DNA from: Silene conica
Taxonomy: Eukaryota > Streptophyta > Magnoliopsida > Caryophyllales > Caryophyllaceae
Reading direction: 5' to 3'
DNA: 64,000 nt
Assembly (NCBI GenBank): GCA_029255685.2
Contig: CM055314.2
Coordinates: 37,516,790 to 37,580,789 of the forward strand
Each line of letters begins with the position of its first letter. Positions within the stretch are counted from its first letter, which is position 1. Under the pieces are notes generated by a model. The model was not told the DNA's origin. It did no database searches and saw only the letters and a list, made by a program, of their open reading frames with translations. The position numbers were made by a program, and so were the translations under genes. This document shows, piece by piece, positions 1 through 11,459 of this stretch.

Positions 1-1405
1 ATGCCCTCTTTGCCATAACCCGCAGCAATAGGAATAACAGCATGGTCCTCCAATTTTCTCCCAAGCTCAAGGCCTTTGACGATCTCCAAGATTTTACCGA
101 ACTGACGCTCCAACTTCACTTTCTCCAAATGATCCGGATACGGGACCGCAACGCTTGTCGCAAGATCAGCAACCTTCGGCTTCTTTAACTTCAGAATTTC
201 CGTCAAGTTATTGATGAGAGAAGAGTCAGGTAACTCAAGAGGCGAATCCATATTCTGCTCAGGTGTCTTGGTCGGTGGACTGGGAATGTCAGTCGGTCGA
301 CCAGTTGAACTAGGAACAGAGGGTTTTTGGTTGTCAGAAACTGACGAATCAACAGGTCTTTCGGTCGATCGACCTTGTATACTAGTCGATCGACTGACTT
401 TACTGGGGACGAGATCAACTTCCACATCAGAAACCTCATCAGACCTCTCTTGGGATGCTGTTCCATCATACGAGAGACCGCTTCGGAGATTAATGCCATT
501 GATCGTCTCTACGGGACTCTCACATTTGCTCGGAGAATTAGCAATCTGATTAGCAGCTAAGATTGTTATTTGGCTCTCAATGTGCTTCAATGATGCAGCT
601 TGAGCCTTTTTCATTTCCAACACTTGAGTCATGAGGGTTTGGACAATCGTTCTCAACTCCGCAGCCTCATTTGTTTCATGAACAGGAGCATTCTTAAGCT
701 TTTCGAAACGGACGTTAATGGACGCTTCAAGTGCTGAAAGATGACCCGTTTCCGTACTTGTTTTCGGCGAATTCCCATTTTCAGCTTTATGAATTGCCAT
801 CTACTCAATAATGTTCCAACCCTCATCAGAAGCTACATTATTTCGAAATCTACCATCTGTAGCCGAATCAAGGATGACTCTGTAGTCATCATACAAAGAG
901 TTATGAAATTGGTTGCAAAGGTACCATTCTTCAAGCCGTGGTGAGGAAAAAATTGAACCAACTTCTTAAAACGGGCCCACGCTTCATGAAATTCCTCATC
1001 GGGTCCTTGCTGGAAATTTGAAATTTGAACTCTCAAAGCATTGGTTTTCGCAGGCGAAATGTACTGTTTACAAAAAGCCAATGCTAGAGATGTCGAGTCT
1101 GTAACTCTAGCTACTACCTTATCAAGGTAGCGAATCCATTGGCGCGCATAATCTTTCAAGGAGAAAAGAAACATCTCCTCCTTAATTTCATCTTGCGTTA
1201 CTCCAGCCGGTACGGGTATGGAACAACAATAATCCGTAAATAGCTCCAAATGCTTCCAAGGATCCTCATCCGGTAGACCGGAAAACTGATTTTGCTCCAC
1301 CAATTCGATATAGGGAAAGACGTATTTCAAAGGGGAGAGTAAATCCCTGTGGAAGGTCGTGTGCTGTTGGCTGAAGATTATCAGATATAGTAGGCATGAT
1401 TGCAA
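1..1405 (-). pseudogene. Athila-like Ty3/gypsy gag, degenerate and cut by the window edge
   Basis: Retrotransposon gag; it would form the particle that packages element RNA. The longest piece is 833-1405 and carries the gag-domain signatures FSGLPDEDPWKHLELF, SPAKTNALR and a PHHG block. The frame is lost near 930-937, where one base of a short T run appears missing; downstream homology continues in another frame and meets a TAG at 801-803. Further left, an INLRSG block near 480-500 marks the gag/protease linker of this lineage, and a VPYPDHLEK-to-QFGKILEIVK block lies near 60-160. Protease and reverse transcriptase would lie left of the window. The linker at 270-395 contains the dyad motif described in the findings. 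Assignment to Athila-like Ty3/gypsy rests on the domain order, the LRSG linker and the tRNA-Asp-type primer site at 1562-1586. It cannot make a full product as it stands. Confidence 0.85.
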
Positions 1406-1561
1406 TAGAATTGAGAGTACTCAAGTCTTCCTCTCAAAAATCTTACTTCTAACTCTGCACAAGCAAAACTAGAATCAAAAGTAAGCAACGGTCTCAAGGA
1501 ACCAAAGTTCCTTGAGACAAGAAAAATAAATTAAAAATAAAGCAAACAAAATTATACCGTC

Positions 1562-1586
1562 TCCCCGGCAACGTTGAGGGGTGCCA
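1562..1586 (-). other. Primer binding site, tRNA-Asp type, with 7-nt insertion
   Basis: On the minus strand this reads TGGCACC, then seven extra bases (CCTCAAC), then GTTGCCGGGGA. The usual tRNA-Asp primer site of Athila-type elements is TGGCGCC followed directly by GTTGCCGGGGA. It lies about 160 bases upstream of the gag at 1405, as expected for an internal region that begins just after the 5' LTR. Confidence 0.7.
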
Positions 1587-1587
1587 A

Positions 1588-4500
1588 AGATAAGATTTAT
1601 AAAACCTCGGCTTAAGACTAGATAGCGTAAGTCAAGGGTCGAACCACAAGGAGGTGGGGAGTGTTTATTGTTTAAGGTCAATGTTTTAAGGTAACAAAAT
1701 GGGGGTTTAGATTGGTTGTCACGAAGTCTAGAAATAAAGATAAAAATAAAACAAGTAGATAAGAATGAGATAAAACTTATAGTAAAAGGGATGCTAGGAT
1801 GTTCAGATAACAAATAGCTATGATGGTGTAAATCCTAAGTCAACATGTATTGCAGTCGCGTAAGGGGTGTAACATATCCTTTCGGTCTATGGTACCTAAT
1901 AGCTCCTTTTGGCCTATGCTATTAGTTCCTAGGTCTCACAATTATTGGGTGTCAACAATAAGGGTGATTCCTAAATTCTAGGTCACATACCTTTCAGTCT
2001 TAGGTAACCTAGCCGTCTTAAAGCGGTAACCAATGCCCTTCCCGTATCTCTCAATCTTGGGTAAGTCATTACTAACATCCTATAAGTCTCCTTTCAGTCG
2101 CATTATAGGTTGTTATAGTCGACGAAATAAAACAGTCTGAAAACGTACGCGCGTCGGTCGACTGATCAGCTAATCCAGTCGGCCGACCAACACTTTAGTC
2201 GACCGACCAGTTAAGCCGGTCAGCCGACCAGGAGTCTGCTACAGTCGGTCTCGGGAACTACACCATCTACGCTATTTACTCCCTACATCCTAACATATGC
2301 AATTAGCTACTCATGGACACAGAAATAACAACGAAAACAGTGATAAAAATAAGATTCATGGTGAACATTAATCTAAGCATGCGATAAACAATATGGCTTT
2401 GGGATTCTAACCTAAACCGGATACTAGCAATTCTATGACAATAACAATTAGTAAACTGAAATTGAAAGAGGAATGACCGAAAATATGGATTAGGGCGGAC
2501 CAGAACAAGTTTTTATTGAATCCGTGTGGAAAGATTAATTGAACAATGAATAAAACTAAAGAACAATGTTTGAGTAACAAGGAAAATAAAGTATTGTGTG
2601 CTAATGATAATAAAACTGATTATCACTCAATGATTCTGAATGATCCTGCATAATTATCCCTAATCCCGAGATTAGCTTAAGTAGGCGGAAATAATAGGTT
2701 TCCTAATGACCTAATCATGCGAGTGGGCTTTTGCGGAATTTCTGAGTCTGCTCGTTGGTCGACCGACCAGGTGATGAGGTCGGTCGACCGATTGTCGGGC
2801 TTGGTAGACTTCTGACTTTAAGATAGCAGGTCCTCTGGTCGACCGACCAGGGTAGGAGGTCGGTCGACCCACTTTCCTGTACGTCAGTCTTGATTTCACA
2901 TTAGTTTGACTTTGTGTTACTTGGTATGCGACTTGATTTGACTTTTCCTCGTTCCTTGGTTATGCAAAAATCCCGAGGGTAGAAGTTTGGTGTAAAATCG
3001 CCTCTTTCCCGCATAATTCTGCAAAAGAGCATAAAAATACGAAAGTAGACAATTGTTGGGAAATAAAGGCTAAAACATAGTAAATGAGCGACAAAATGCG
3101 TGTTAAAATAGATGTAAAACATCATAAAATAGACACACATCAAATTCCCCAAACCAAACATTGCTTGCCCTCAAGCAAGAAATAGACTCGATCTTAAACT
3201 AATGGAACGATTTCAATTTCAGAGCGAAATTTACATGTAAGCCTAAACCAATGCCAAGTACAAAATGAGAAAGCATTCAAATCATGCAAACGAGTTATGG
3301 GGTCGTCAAACTTGCAAAAATAAAGACTATAGAGACTTTATACCATGGAGTCTCGCGGTACGCTCGAGACACACATGAAGCAAAGTGTGAGTATATGTAA
3401 AAGATAGAAAGAAGTATATTGTAAAGACACTCACCTAACTTTGACCCATGAAAACATGCCTGCAATCTAACATGAACAAGAATTCTACAACTATGTATAA
3501 ATCTACTCATTAAGTGACTCGGATACATGCAATTAAGGTAATGAAAGATATGTGAGGTGAAAGGTAAAAAGTGGTTAAGATGTTTTTGGACTTGTGGGTT
3601 TAGTAGCAAAGCTAGTAAAACCGGTTCCCAACAACATATTTCACGACTTTTGACATTGAGAAAGTGCTCTTTTGTAGCACAACTCTCACATTAAATATAA
3701 GAAAGGACTCCCAAGTATTTTGAATGATGTACGAGAGTGGTAACATGTAAAAGAAAGGGATTTCAGAACGAATTTTGAATTCTGACCCTGTCAGTTGGTC
3801 GACCGACCAAAGGGTGCGGTCGGTCGACTGACTTTCCTGTACTTTTTGATTTTTTCGTTTTTCTTTCTTTCTTTTTCTTTCTTTTTCTGTTCTTTTTCTT
3901 TTCTTTCTTTCTTTCTTTCTTTCTTTCTTTTTTTTTTCTCTTTTTGCTCAAGATAGCATACAAACCAAGATGCCTCAAAAAATATTCCAATGACCACAAA
4001 TACTAGCTTGGAAGGGTAGGCTAAGTATAGGATGTAGTTTTGGGGGATAAAAGGCAATTTTGGCTATGTAAGGCTTATGGGTAAATAAGAGAAAAGGGAT
4101 CCCAAATGCACGTACCAAGACTCACAAAACGAGATAGTAAACAAGTATATAGCAATTCAAGTTCATGTTTATGCATATTGATGTAACATGTTCCAAAGGG
4201 AGTACTACTCACATCCTAGACAACTGGTTTAAGAATGAAACCAGGAAATAAGCTCTAAAACTTAGAATGTATAGTAGATTGCCAAGGCATAAGTCAAGTC
4301 TTAAGAAAACAAGTTGACAAAAACTCGTAGCTATGCAAAAGACTCTTATACTGAAACAAGTTGACAAGGCAAGGCAAAGGCATAAACATGTAAGTTAGCA
4401 AAGATCATCCTTGAAATACTCTCGTTCCGACTCAACCTATATGCTAAATTAAACGTGCATTTTTTTGAAAATTTTAAATTTTTTCTATTTTATTTTTTGG

Positions 4501-4626
4501 ATTTTTGTTTTGTATATGCAAAGAAAATAAGAAAAGAACGAATGAAATACAGAAATGCAATAATCGTGTGACAAAAATGCAGTAGAACAATGCATGTGAC
4601 ACGAAACCATTCCCCAAACCAACCCG
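1588..4626 (-). repeat. Athila-like LTR and flanking untranslated DNA, left part
   Basis: No gene here. In minus orientation this is DNA upstream of the primer site, so it should be LTR. The exact LTR borders could not be fixed because no second copy lies in the window. Landmarks are a degenerate run of CCTTTCGGTCT-like units (about 1875-2105), dyad-motif clusters at 2152-2229, 2757-2789, 2837-2869 and 3797-3829, and the motif CTTGAGGGCAAGC on the minus strand near 3165-3180, which I associate with Athila-type LTRs. It is interrupted at 4627 by a CACTA element and resumes at 9021. Confidence 0.6.
3855..3940. repeat. Pyrimidine microsatellite, (TTTC)n-like
   Basis: Imperfect run of TTTC/TTTTC units on the plus strand inside Athila LTR-type DNA. 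It makes two lysine-rich minus-strand ORFs that are not genes. Confidence 0.85.
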
Positions 4627-4760
4627 CGCTACTAGAAAAGGGGTTCTTGGGACGCTTATCAAGCGACGCTTAGAAAAAAACTGTCTAAATAAATCATTTT
4701 TGTGCGAAAATAGGGACGCTTTCCCTTAGCGTACCCACTAAGCCCGCTAAAGCGAAAATA
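4627..4760. repeat. CACTA 1 left subterminal repeats
   Basis: Short units around GCGACGCTT and AGCGTACCC follow the terminal inverted repeat. They are likely transposase or accessory-protein binding sites by analogy with En/Spm. Confidence 0.5.
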
Positions 4761-6135
4761 TTGATTAGGCGCGGGATTGATAAGTCAGTGCCAAATCCCT
4801 AATTTCCCACTAAATCACTAAACACATGTATGCAAGCCAAAAACCCTTAAAAACACCTCAATTTATAATACCAGCAACCTCCATCTTCTTCATCTTCAAT
4901 AATTAGTCTTTCAATGTACATCTCTAATCTCATCTAGGTATGTTTTCCTTGTCTATTTTCTCTTTTAATTTGAATCATCAATTTTTTCGTTACCTAATTT
5001 TAATACTCCATATCATCTTTTTTTCGTTAAATTACTGCTCTTAATTTTAGTTTAGATATCAGTATTAGACTAGACAATATCATAAATTTGTGCACCATAC
5101 ACTCAATTAACAATAATCCTCTTATGCGTGTTTCCATTTAGTACTCAAATTGAACTTGTCATTGAATTCCCTGTTTTTTTTAGGGAACAGTGGCATAACT
5201 GTGATTGACAACGTAAGGCTATATATGATGGGTAGACTTTATATGACCCTTATATGCATCCCTGATTCCCTAGTAATATCTCTACTTGGAGTTATAAACA
5301 CAGTTGCAGGCTATTAGCAAAGTCCCCCTGACTATTTTTTAGCCCAATTGGACGAAAGTCTGTATGATACTTTGGAATGTGAATATCTGTTGAAATGGAG
5401 CTTAGTCTGTATTAATAATATCTTATTGAATTTGCTAAACTGATAGGTGTATATGAGTATTTAATCCGATAGGTGAATTTCGTTAACTAGTTTTATGGAT
5501 AAAAGGTGAACTAGTTCTTACAAAATCGTTGAGACATGTAGTGAGTATTTAATCTGATGATTACCATTTGAATTTGTTGATGGCAATCATATAAGTTGAT
5601 ATGGTGGGAAAATCCGTTCTACTTGATTGTCTTAGGTAATTTAATAGTCCTATTTGTGCGAAATTGATAGGTGTATATGAGTCAGTCTTGCTTAACATTG
5701 TCTTAAACTAAGCCGTCTCATAAGCTCCTTATTACTCTCCCGTCTCTATAAGCTCCTTATTAAGCTCTTTATCTCACCTTGAACAGGTTTTCTACTTGAA
5801 TCTGCAATTTCAGCATGCATGTTCTATATTTCTACATGAATTTCAGCATGCATGTTCTATATTTATGCTGCCTTGTCAATTTTAGTTCAGTAATTTACAT
5901 ATGACATTCATCCTTGCTTTTGATTCTTGCTTTGACGTCACCCATAATCTGTTCAGAAACAACCCAAGGTGTGTAACTATAACCCTCTCATTTTTACTCT
6001 GATTCCTTTGCATCCATATATACGTGGTATAGTGCTCCTAAAATCAAGGTTGCCTGAACGCCCTGCTGTGTATATATTTATATTCTTATCATTTGTTTTT
6101 TCATGATTAATAAAGTTGATAATTTTTTGTTGATA

Positions 6136-7105
6136 TGAAGACTGGCTAGGGCTAGAAATTTAAGAATTACTCGTAAAAGTCGCTCTCAAGTGGAGCAAGG
6201 AAGCCTGGATTGTGATAATGGCCAAATAGGTCATAACTCTACTACTGAAAGTAGTCAGGATCAGCAGTCTCACTTAGAGTCTAGTCCAAATACTAAACAT
6301 CAGAATGGGGGACGGACATATGAATGTGTTGTCGAAGGTACTTATTGCATTTCAATTTATAGGTGTATTTTGTTAACTCTTTGAAATATCATCATAATAT
6401 AGATTATCATTTAACAGGTTCAAATGGAAAAATGACTCGTGGAAAAACTGTTCTAGCAGATATATGGAATTTACCTACAGGGCATAGAGTAGTTGTTGAG
6501 ATCAACAAAGCAAATCAACCTATTGGAGATGAAGGAGGCGTCCTAGGACATTTTTGTGGAACGATAGGATTATTTGAAGAAGGGTAACAAGGGTAACAAT
6601 TAGACTCTGATATTGAACGAAGTTAAGGTAAAATCTCTGGCTGCTTTTACGCATGAGTCGGGAGACTTTTCTGAGACTAGTTCTTATCTTCTTAGCAGTA
6701 CAAACTACAAACAGACTGTCTTCATGATAAAGTCTCTGGCTGCTCGTTTGAAGCTTCCTTTGCATCGGTCTAGTAATACATTGCATGAATTGCTTTTTTA
6801 GTTGCATTCTATTTGCAGACTGTCTTCGTGATAATTCTGATGAATGTAGCTTTGAAAAAGGTTTTGACAATGATGCTGATGAGGTAAATAATTACTCTGA
6901 ACTTATCATTCTCATGTGTCTATTTGTGTAATATTTTTCCATACACTTGTTTTGTTACAACTTGATCTGATGAGAAGTAATGTACTGTATGTGATGTTTC
7001 GCCATCCTCATTGTAGGAATGTGAATCCCTGAGACAGATGACGAAGTATCTTTCTAACTACACTGGACGGTTTCATTGTCGACATGCAATAGCTTTTTTT
7101 GAGGT
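6136..7105 (+). pseudogene. CACTA transposase_24-type remnant
   Basis: Broken exons of the second CACTA gene type. The clearest block is 6432-6584, which translates to TRGKTVLADIWNLPTGHRV followed by VVEINKANQPIGDEGGVLG and then a GTI element. In plant transposase_24-like proteins this corresponds to RG-x-LW-LP-G-x-VVE-N-x-x-GQP-x-G-x-EGG-x-LG. An upstream serine/glutamine-rich exon-like stretch lies at about 6142-6345, and a splice donor after CATCTAG at 4937 suggests a leader intron. Further exon-like pieces near 6815-6885 and 7018-7100 contain the phrase SLRQMTKYLSNYTG. I found no TNP2 or Ulp1 domain, so the copy is non-autonomous. Confidence 0.6.
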
Positions 7106-8790
7106 TGGTCTTTGTAATGTTGGTAATTTAAGTGTAATTACCGGTTCATTTTTCGTAATTTGGGTTTGGTTCAGAGACGGGCGAATTTATAAATAATAAT
7201 GCTAGTTCGGGAAGTACGGAGTGTACACTAGCCTTTTATATTATAAGTTCGCGGTATAGTTGCCGTTACGAACGACTATGCGGGGGTCTCGCTTACCCGA
7301 TTAAAACGGATTTTGGCGGTTGATTTCGAAGATTTGCGACTCTTCAGAAATACGAATCAAAACCCCTCCCTTTTCCCTTCATTCTCCTATATATATGGGA
7401 TGAAATGTATCAGTCATTACCCTAAGAGAAAATTACTGAAATCACAAGATCTCTAACAGAAAAATAAATTGCATATTAATACTTCGAAATTATATCTCTG
7501 TTTTCTTGCCAAAAACGGAGGAACACCGTCTTATCTCTGTAGAAAATTCGGAACATCCCAGGCTTCAATATAAGGGACGAATTGTTCTATAAGGAAAGCG
7601 TCTGCGATTCGGTGTTGTTCATTGTCTTATTTTCTTTGTTTGACAGTATATATATAACATGTAATGCCTTATTTAATTTGAATATAAGGGATCTCTGTAC
7701 GTATTGATCCTAAGGAAGAGTCTTGATGCTTGTAAAAGACAGAGTTGTACTAGCTATCTCATAGGCAGGCAAAGCCCTATTAAAGGGAGCGTGTTGTGCT
7801 TCCTGTAGTAGATGATAGAGATAGCCCCTAGGTTGCCTTCTTTCTTCCTTATTCCTTGAAGTAGAGTTGGAAGAGTAGAATTAGAACAAATCCAGAAGAG
7901 AAGAGGTCTGCTTTTCAAGCTTTAATTGCAAAAAGTTCTTTCTTTCGTGATAAGCAACAAGAATCTCTTGAACAGACTTTCGTGCTTATATAGTGCGTCA
8001 TGCTAGTATGAAAATTTTAAATGTAAATAAATAGGAACTACCTTGTTGTGGCTGGTTGTAAGTATTACAGGCCTCCTCTTATTGTCTAGAACCTTGTTAG
8101 TTGTTAGTATGGTCAGTATGCCTTTAAAAGACTAGAGTGTGAAGTATTACATGCCTCTTGATGTCTAGTTGTCTTTTAGCTCCACCTTTCCACGACAACT
8201 TCGTTTTGGAGTACTAGTAACTCAATGATTATGACCCTTACTGGATTATCTGTGGAAATTTGTCTTGATAGAAAAGGACTGGTCAAGCCTTTTCATGAAA
8301 TCATGTAAATGGACTCTTCAAACGTGCCTTTTCTTATAACCGTCTGCTTGCCGTTATATTTTATGGTCTGTTGGTATGATTTAATGATACATGAGTAATT
8401 TTTTTGTTCGTTACAGCAGGTTTAGCATTGTAGGGGAACGAGAGAATCATGGGAGACGTTGCAGAAACTCACAAATAATTAATATTACTTTTACTGAATT
8501 ATGTATTACTATTATTTTCTTTATAGGTACAATTTAGTTCCTAAATTGTTTTAATTGGGATTGTATCTTGTTTGGGATTGAGACATGTATTGACATGATA
8601 ATTCTATTTATATCAAGTTTAATTATTGATATTTGGATCTTCAAAGCATTTTGGGTTTTTTGGGTATAAAATAGCGTCGTCAAAAGTGATGTATTGAGTA
8701 TTGACCTTCAAATTGCGATTCAAAATCATCGTTGTGTAGATATTGAGGTAGTAAATCAAATTTATAAAGGTGATTTATTGGCATCCTATG
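7106..8790. other. CACTA 1 interior without recognisable genes
   Basis: AT-rich DNA with no supported coding region. A distinct segment near 7140-7640 has a TATA-like CCTATATATATGG at about 7386 and a CG-rich block near 7240-7330, which could be an old LTR-like or other nested insertion. I found no target duplication or paired termini. Confidence 0.4.
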
Positions 8791-8799
8791 TACTCTCCA

Positions 8800-9020
8800 A
8801 CAACGCTATAAAGCGTTGGTAATTAACTTAAAATAGCGCTTCAATATTGCAACGCTTTTTTTAGGGTTTTACCGACATAGTTAAAAAGCGCCGCAAAAGG
8901 TGCTAACGGCACGAGCTATGCCGGCGCTTTTCAATGCGTCGGTATTTCCCCTTCCGACGCTATTTAGCGCCGCCAAAAGTCATATTGATGAGTCGTAAAA
9001 GGTCTGTTTTCTAGTAGTAA
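8800..9020. repeat. CACTA 1 right subterminal repeats
   Basis: Repeated short units based on AACGCT, AAAGCGCCGC and CGACGC in both orientations, ending at the terminal inverted repeat TTTTCTAGTAG. This pattern is typical of CACTA ends. Confidence 0.7.
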
Positions 9021-9725
9021 TGTCCCCATTGTGCATTAGCTTAAGTAAAGGTTTCATAAAATTAAAGGAAAAATTGCAAAAAAGTAAAACCAAGGGAAAA
9101 AGGAAAGAACTCACTGGATTTTTAAGCGCATGAGAAACCTCCCCAAACCAGCATAAGCTGGGCGGTTTCCGTGGCCAGCAGTGCCACTCCAAGTACCTAA
9201 AAAAATCCAACAAACAAAGACCTTTTTCGGGGATTAAACAAGGTTTGGGTGATGTATAATGTTTTGAAGGTTTGGATAGAAGAAAAGGCGGAAGCATAAA
9301 GGAAAGGAAAGGGAGAGGAACTCCCTTATGACGTTTGCAAGCTTCCCAAATAGATCACGGACAGTCTGCACAGGCGAGATGGTCGACCGACCGTCCTAGC
9401 TGGTCGATCGACCAGACTGCAGACTTACAGTTTCTTCTGATCTGCAGGAATCTGGCCGACCGACTGATGGTGCTGGTCGGTCGACTGACATTCCTGTACA
9501 GTGGCCTTCTTTTCTTCGAAATTAACTTGTATCAACCAAGTTAATCTTCCCCAAACCTGAAAGACATTATATATGCGCCCAAAACATGCGCAAAAATCCA
9601 GAACCAAGTCTAATTGTCTCTACTAAGAAACATAAGCAAAAATTGTTCTAAAACTTAAAGAAAGCAAAAAACTAAATAGTCTTAACAAAACAGAAAAATG
9701 TCTTAAGAAACTGAAACTTGAACAA
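9021..9725 (-). repeat. Athila-like LTR or 3' untranslated DNA, right part
   Basis: Continuation of the Athila sequence interrupted by CACTA 1, lying downstream (in minus orientation) of the protease ORF that stops at 9726. It has no gene. It contains the minus-strand motif TTTGGGGAGGTTTCTCATGC near 9130-9155 and two dyad-motif pairs (9381-9413, 9454-9486), the second followed by TTCCTGTA as at 2870 and 3830. Confidence 0.55.
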
Positions 9726-10690
9726 CTATCCGCTAAAGATGCGGAAAATCTCAGACCACGGCTTTTGGCTATACGCCGTAGTCTCCACCGTGGTTGTTTG
9801 AATGGCCAAACACGTCTCCTCTCCGTCGCAAAGCATATGTGACAGACTCTTCTCTTTCTCCTCTTTTCTTCTTCTCTTGTCCTCCTCATCAACCACGTCC
9901 GGGTCTTCATCCTCCTTATAGCTTAGGATCCCGAGTCCACCTCTTTGCACAATGACTTCCTTCACCAAAGGCTTCCCCAAACCGATTCCTGCATTAGGAA
10001 AAACAGAAGCATCCTCCATATTGCTCCCAATCTGGGGCGGAGGTGTAAAAACAGGTATAGGTGTAGGCATCAAAGTAGGAGAAGTGGTGATGACCTCATA
10101 CTTCTTTTCAGAAGTAATAGCATTACAAGTGATAGGGGTCATAACATCTTTCTTCCTATAAGACAGACCGAAGATGATAGAATGTTTCCCTACCTTAAAA
10201 GTTAAGGTTCCACTACCTACATCAATGATGGCTCCCGCAGTATGTAAGAAGGGTCTCCCTAGTATGATAGGTATATGGGCATCCTTAGGGATGTCCAAAA
10301 CAATAAAGTCAACTGGGAAGAAGAACCTGTCAATGCGCACAAGGATGTTTTCCAACACCCCTATGGGTTCCATAGATGTACGGTCGGCCATTTGGACTGT
10401 CATGCTAGTCACTGCAAAGTTGGTCATGCCTAGTTTCAAGGCCACGCTTAAGGGCATAACACTGAGGCTAGCCCCTAAGTCACATAAGGCCTTTTTTTAA
10501 CGGAAAGGTCCCTATGTTACAGGGTACAGAAAAGCTCCCAGGGTCCTCTAGCTTATGAGGGGCAATAACATGGGACAGAAAACTGGAGGACTCTTCGGTA
10601 AGTGCTACCGACTCTACCTTATCTAGAGACCGCTTTCGGGTTAAAAGCTGTCTCATGAACTTTAAGTACGAAGGAACTTGTTGAACTAAT
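9726..10690 (-). pseudogene. Athila-like retroviral-type aspartic protease, frameshifted
   Basis: Aspartic protease that would process the element polyprotein. The main ORF is 9726-10457. The active-site block lies at 10461-10484 and reads DLGAS on the minus strand, the D-x-G-A form seen in Athila-type proteases; a conserved ILGRPFLHTAGAIID block follows near 10220-10270. The active site and the ORF start are in different frames from the sequence upstream, because a plus-strand T run at 10492-10498 holds seven bases where six would keep the frame. The ORF ends with an acidic/basic tail (EEDKRRRKEEKEK) and a stop at 9726, with no reverse transcriptase after it. So this copy is either a gag-protease-only derivative or deleted downstream. 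Confidence 0.8.
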
Positions 10691-10691
10691 T

Positions 10692-11459
10692 CTAAAAACG
10701 GTTGAATTTATCAAAGGATACCTGTTCCTTAGTTGGTAGGAGTCGTTCCGGATAAGGAGGGGCGGAACTTTCAGTATTTGCAGCTCTCCTTAGAAATTTG
10801 GGGGTCTTGTCACCCCGGAATAGGAAGTCCCTTAGGTTGTCAGGCATCTCAGGCCTAAAGGATTCCGTCTGTTCCGCATCTTTGGTCGGTCGACCTTCAT
10901 CCTTGGTCGATCGACCAACCTCCTGTTCACCAGAATTTTCTGGAATCTGCTCAGTGGTCGACCGACTGGCATCAGTCGTCGGTCGACCAGAAACGCTGCT
11001 AATCGCCTTCTGCCGTTTCTGCTTTTTCTTCCCACTAGCTTCCTCACCTCCAATGTTTGTCCCGCTCCGCAGTGAAACGATGTTAAGAGTCTCCTTCTTT
11101 TGGTTCGTTTTGGTCGGAAGTTGACCCGGAGCCCTAGTATTGTTTTTGCTCGCAATTTGAGCAATTTGGGACTCTAACATCTTCATGCCCGCCTCTCGTG
11201 CCTGTGACTCCTTTTGAACCAACCCAATGAGATTTTGGATGAGAGCATCCGTATTGGGTGGTGGATTAGAAGGTGGTTGAGGGACAAAAGGGGGTTTTTG
11301 ATAGTTTTGTTTGTGCGGAGGGATATAAGTTGAGTTTTGTTGTGGTTTTTGGTGTTGTGGGTTTAGGATGTTTTGACTCGTCCATCGCATGTTTGGGTGG
11401 ATGTTGTTGTTGTTAGGGTCATAGAAGTTGTTTCCGCGGTAGTGTTGGAAGGCCGCGCA
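10692..11459 (-). pseudogene. Athila-like gag C-terminal/linker part
   Basis: Continuation of the second gag after the solo LTR. A Pro/Gln/Asn-rich stretch (NILNPQHQKPQQNSTYIPP, near 11320-11380) leads to an IVSLRSG linker block near 11075 and then to FRPEMPDNLRDFLFRGD. Between the last two lie GRPT/GRST-rich residues encoded by dyad-motif pairs at 10884-10916 and 10956-10988. The frame is lost at 10694-10698, where five A's on the plus strand give a stop at 10692; one more base would keep it open into the protease. The open frame also runs into the LTR border at 11459 (phrase FQHYRGNNFYDPNNNN), showing that the gag once continued across the solo LTR. Confidence 0.8.

Larger units (their letters stand above)
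4627..9020 (+). mobile_element. CACTA-like DNA transposon 1, non-autonomous
   Basis: The left end reads CGCTACTAGAAAAG and the right end TTTTCTAGTAGTA, an inverted pair matching CACTA-type termini (CACTACTAGAAAA) with a changed base at each tip. Both ends carry subterminal repeats around GCGACGCTT and GCGCCG. The flanks are one continuous Athila-type sequence (CATTCCCCAAACC on the left, AATGTCCCCATTGTGC on the right). I could not establish a clean 3-bp target duplication, so end coordinates may be off by one to three bases. The interior holds transposase remnants (6136-7105) and a long AT-rich stretch without recognisable genes. Confidence 0.75.

Noticed and set aside
1475..1813. 112-codon minus-strand ORF upstream of the first gag
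   Set aside because: It spans the primer site and LTR border, so it is untranslated retrotransposon DNA.
3763..4057. Lysine-rich minus-strand ORFs
   Set aside because: They are translations of a TTTC microsatellite and its flanks.
7140..7640. Endogenous pararetrovirus sequence
   Set aside because: No coat, movement or polymerase motif is visible; only composition and a TATA-like box.
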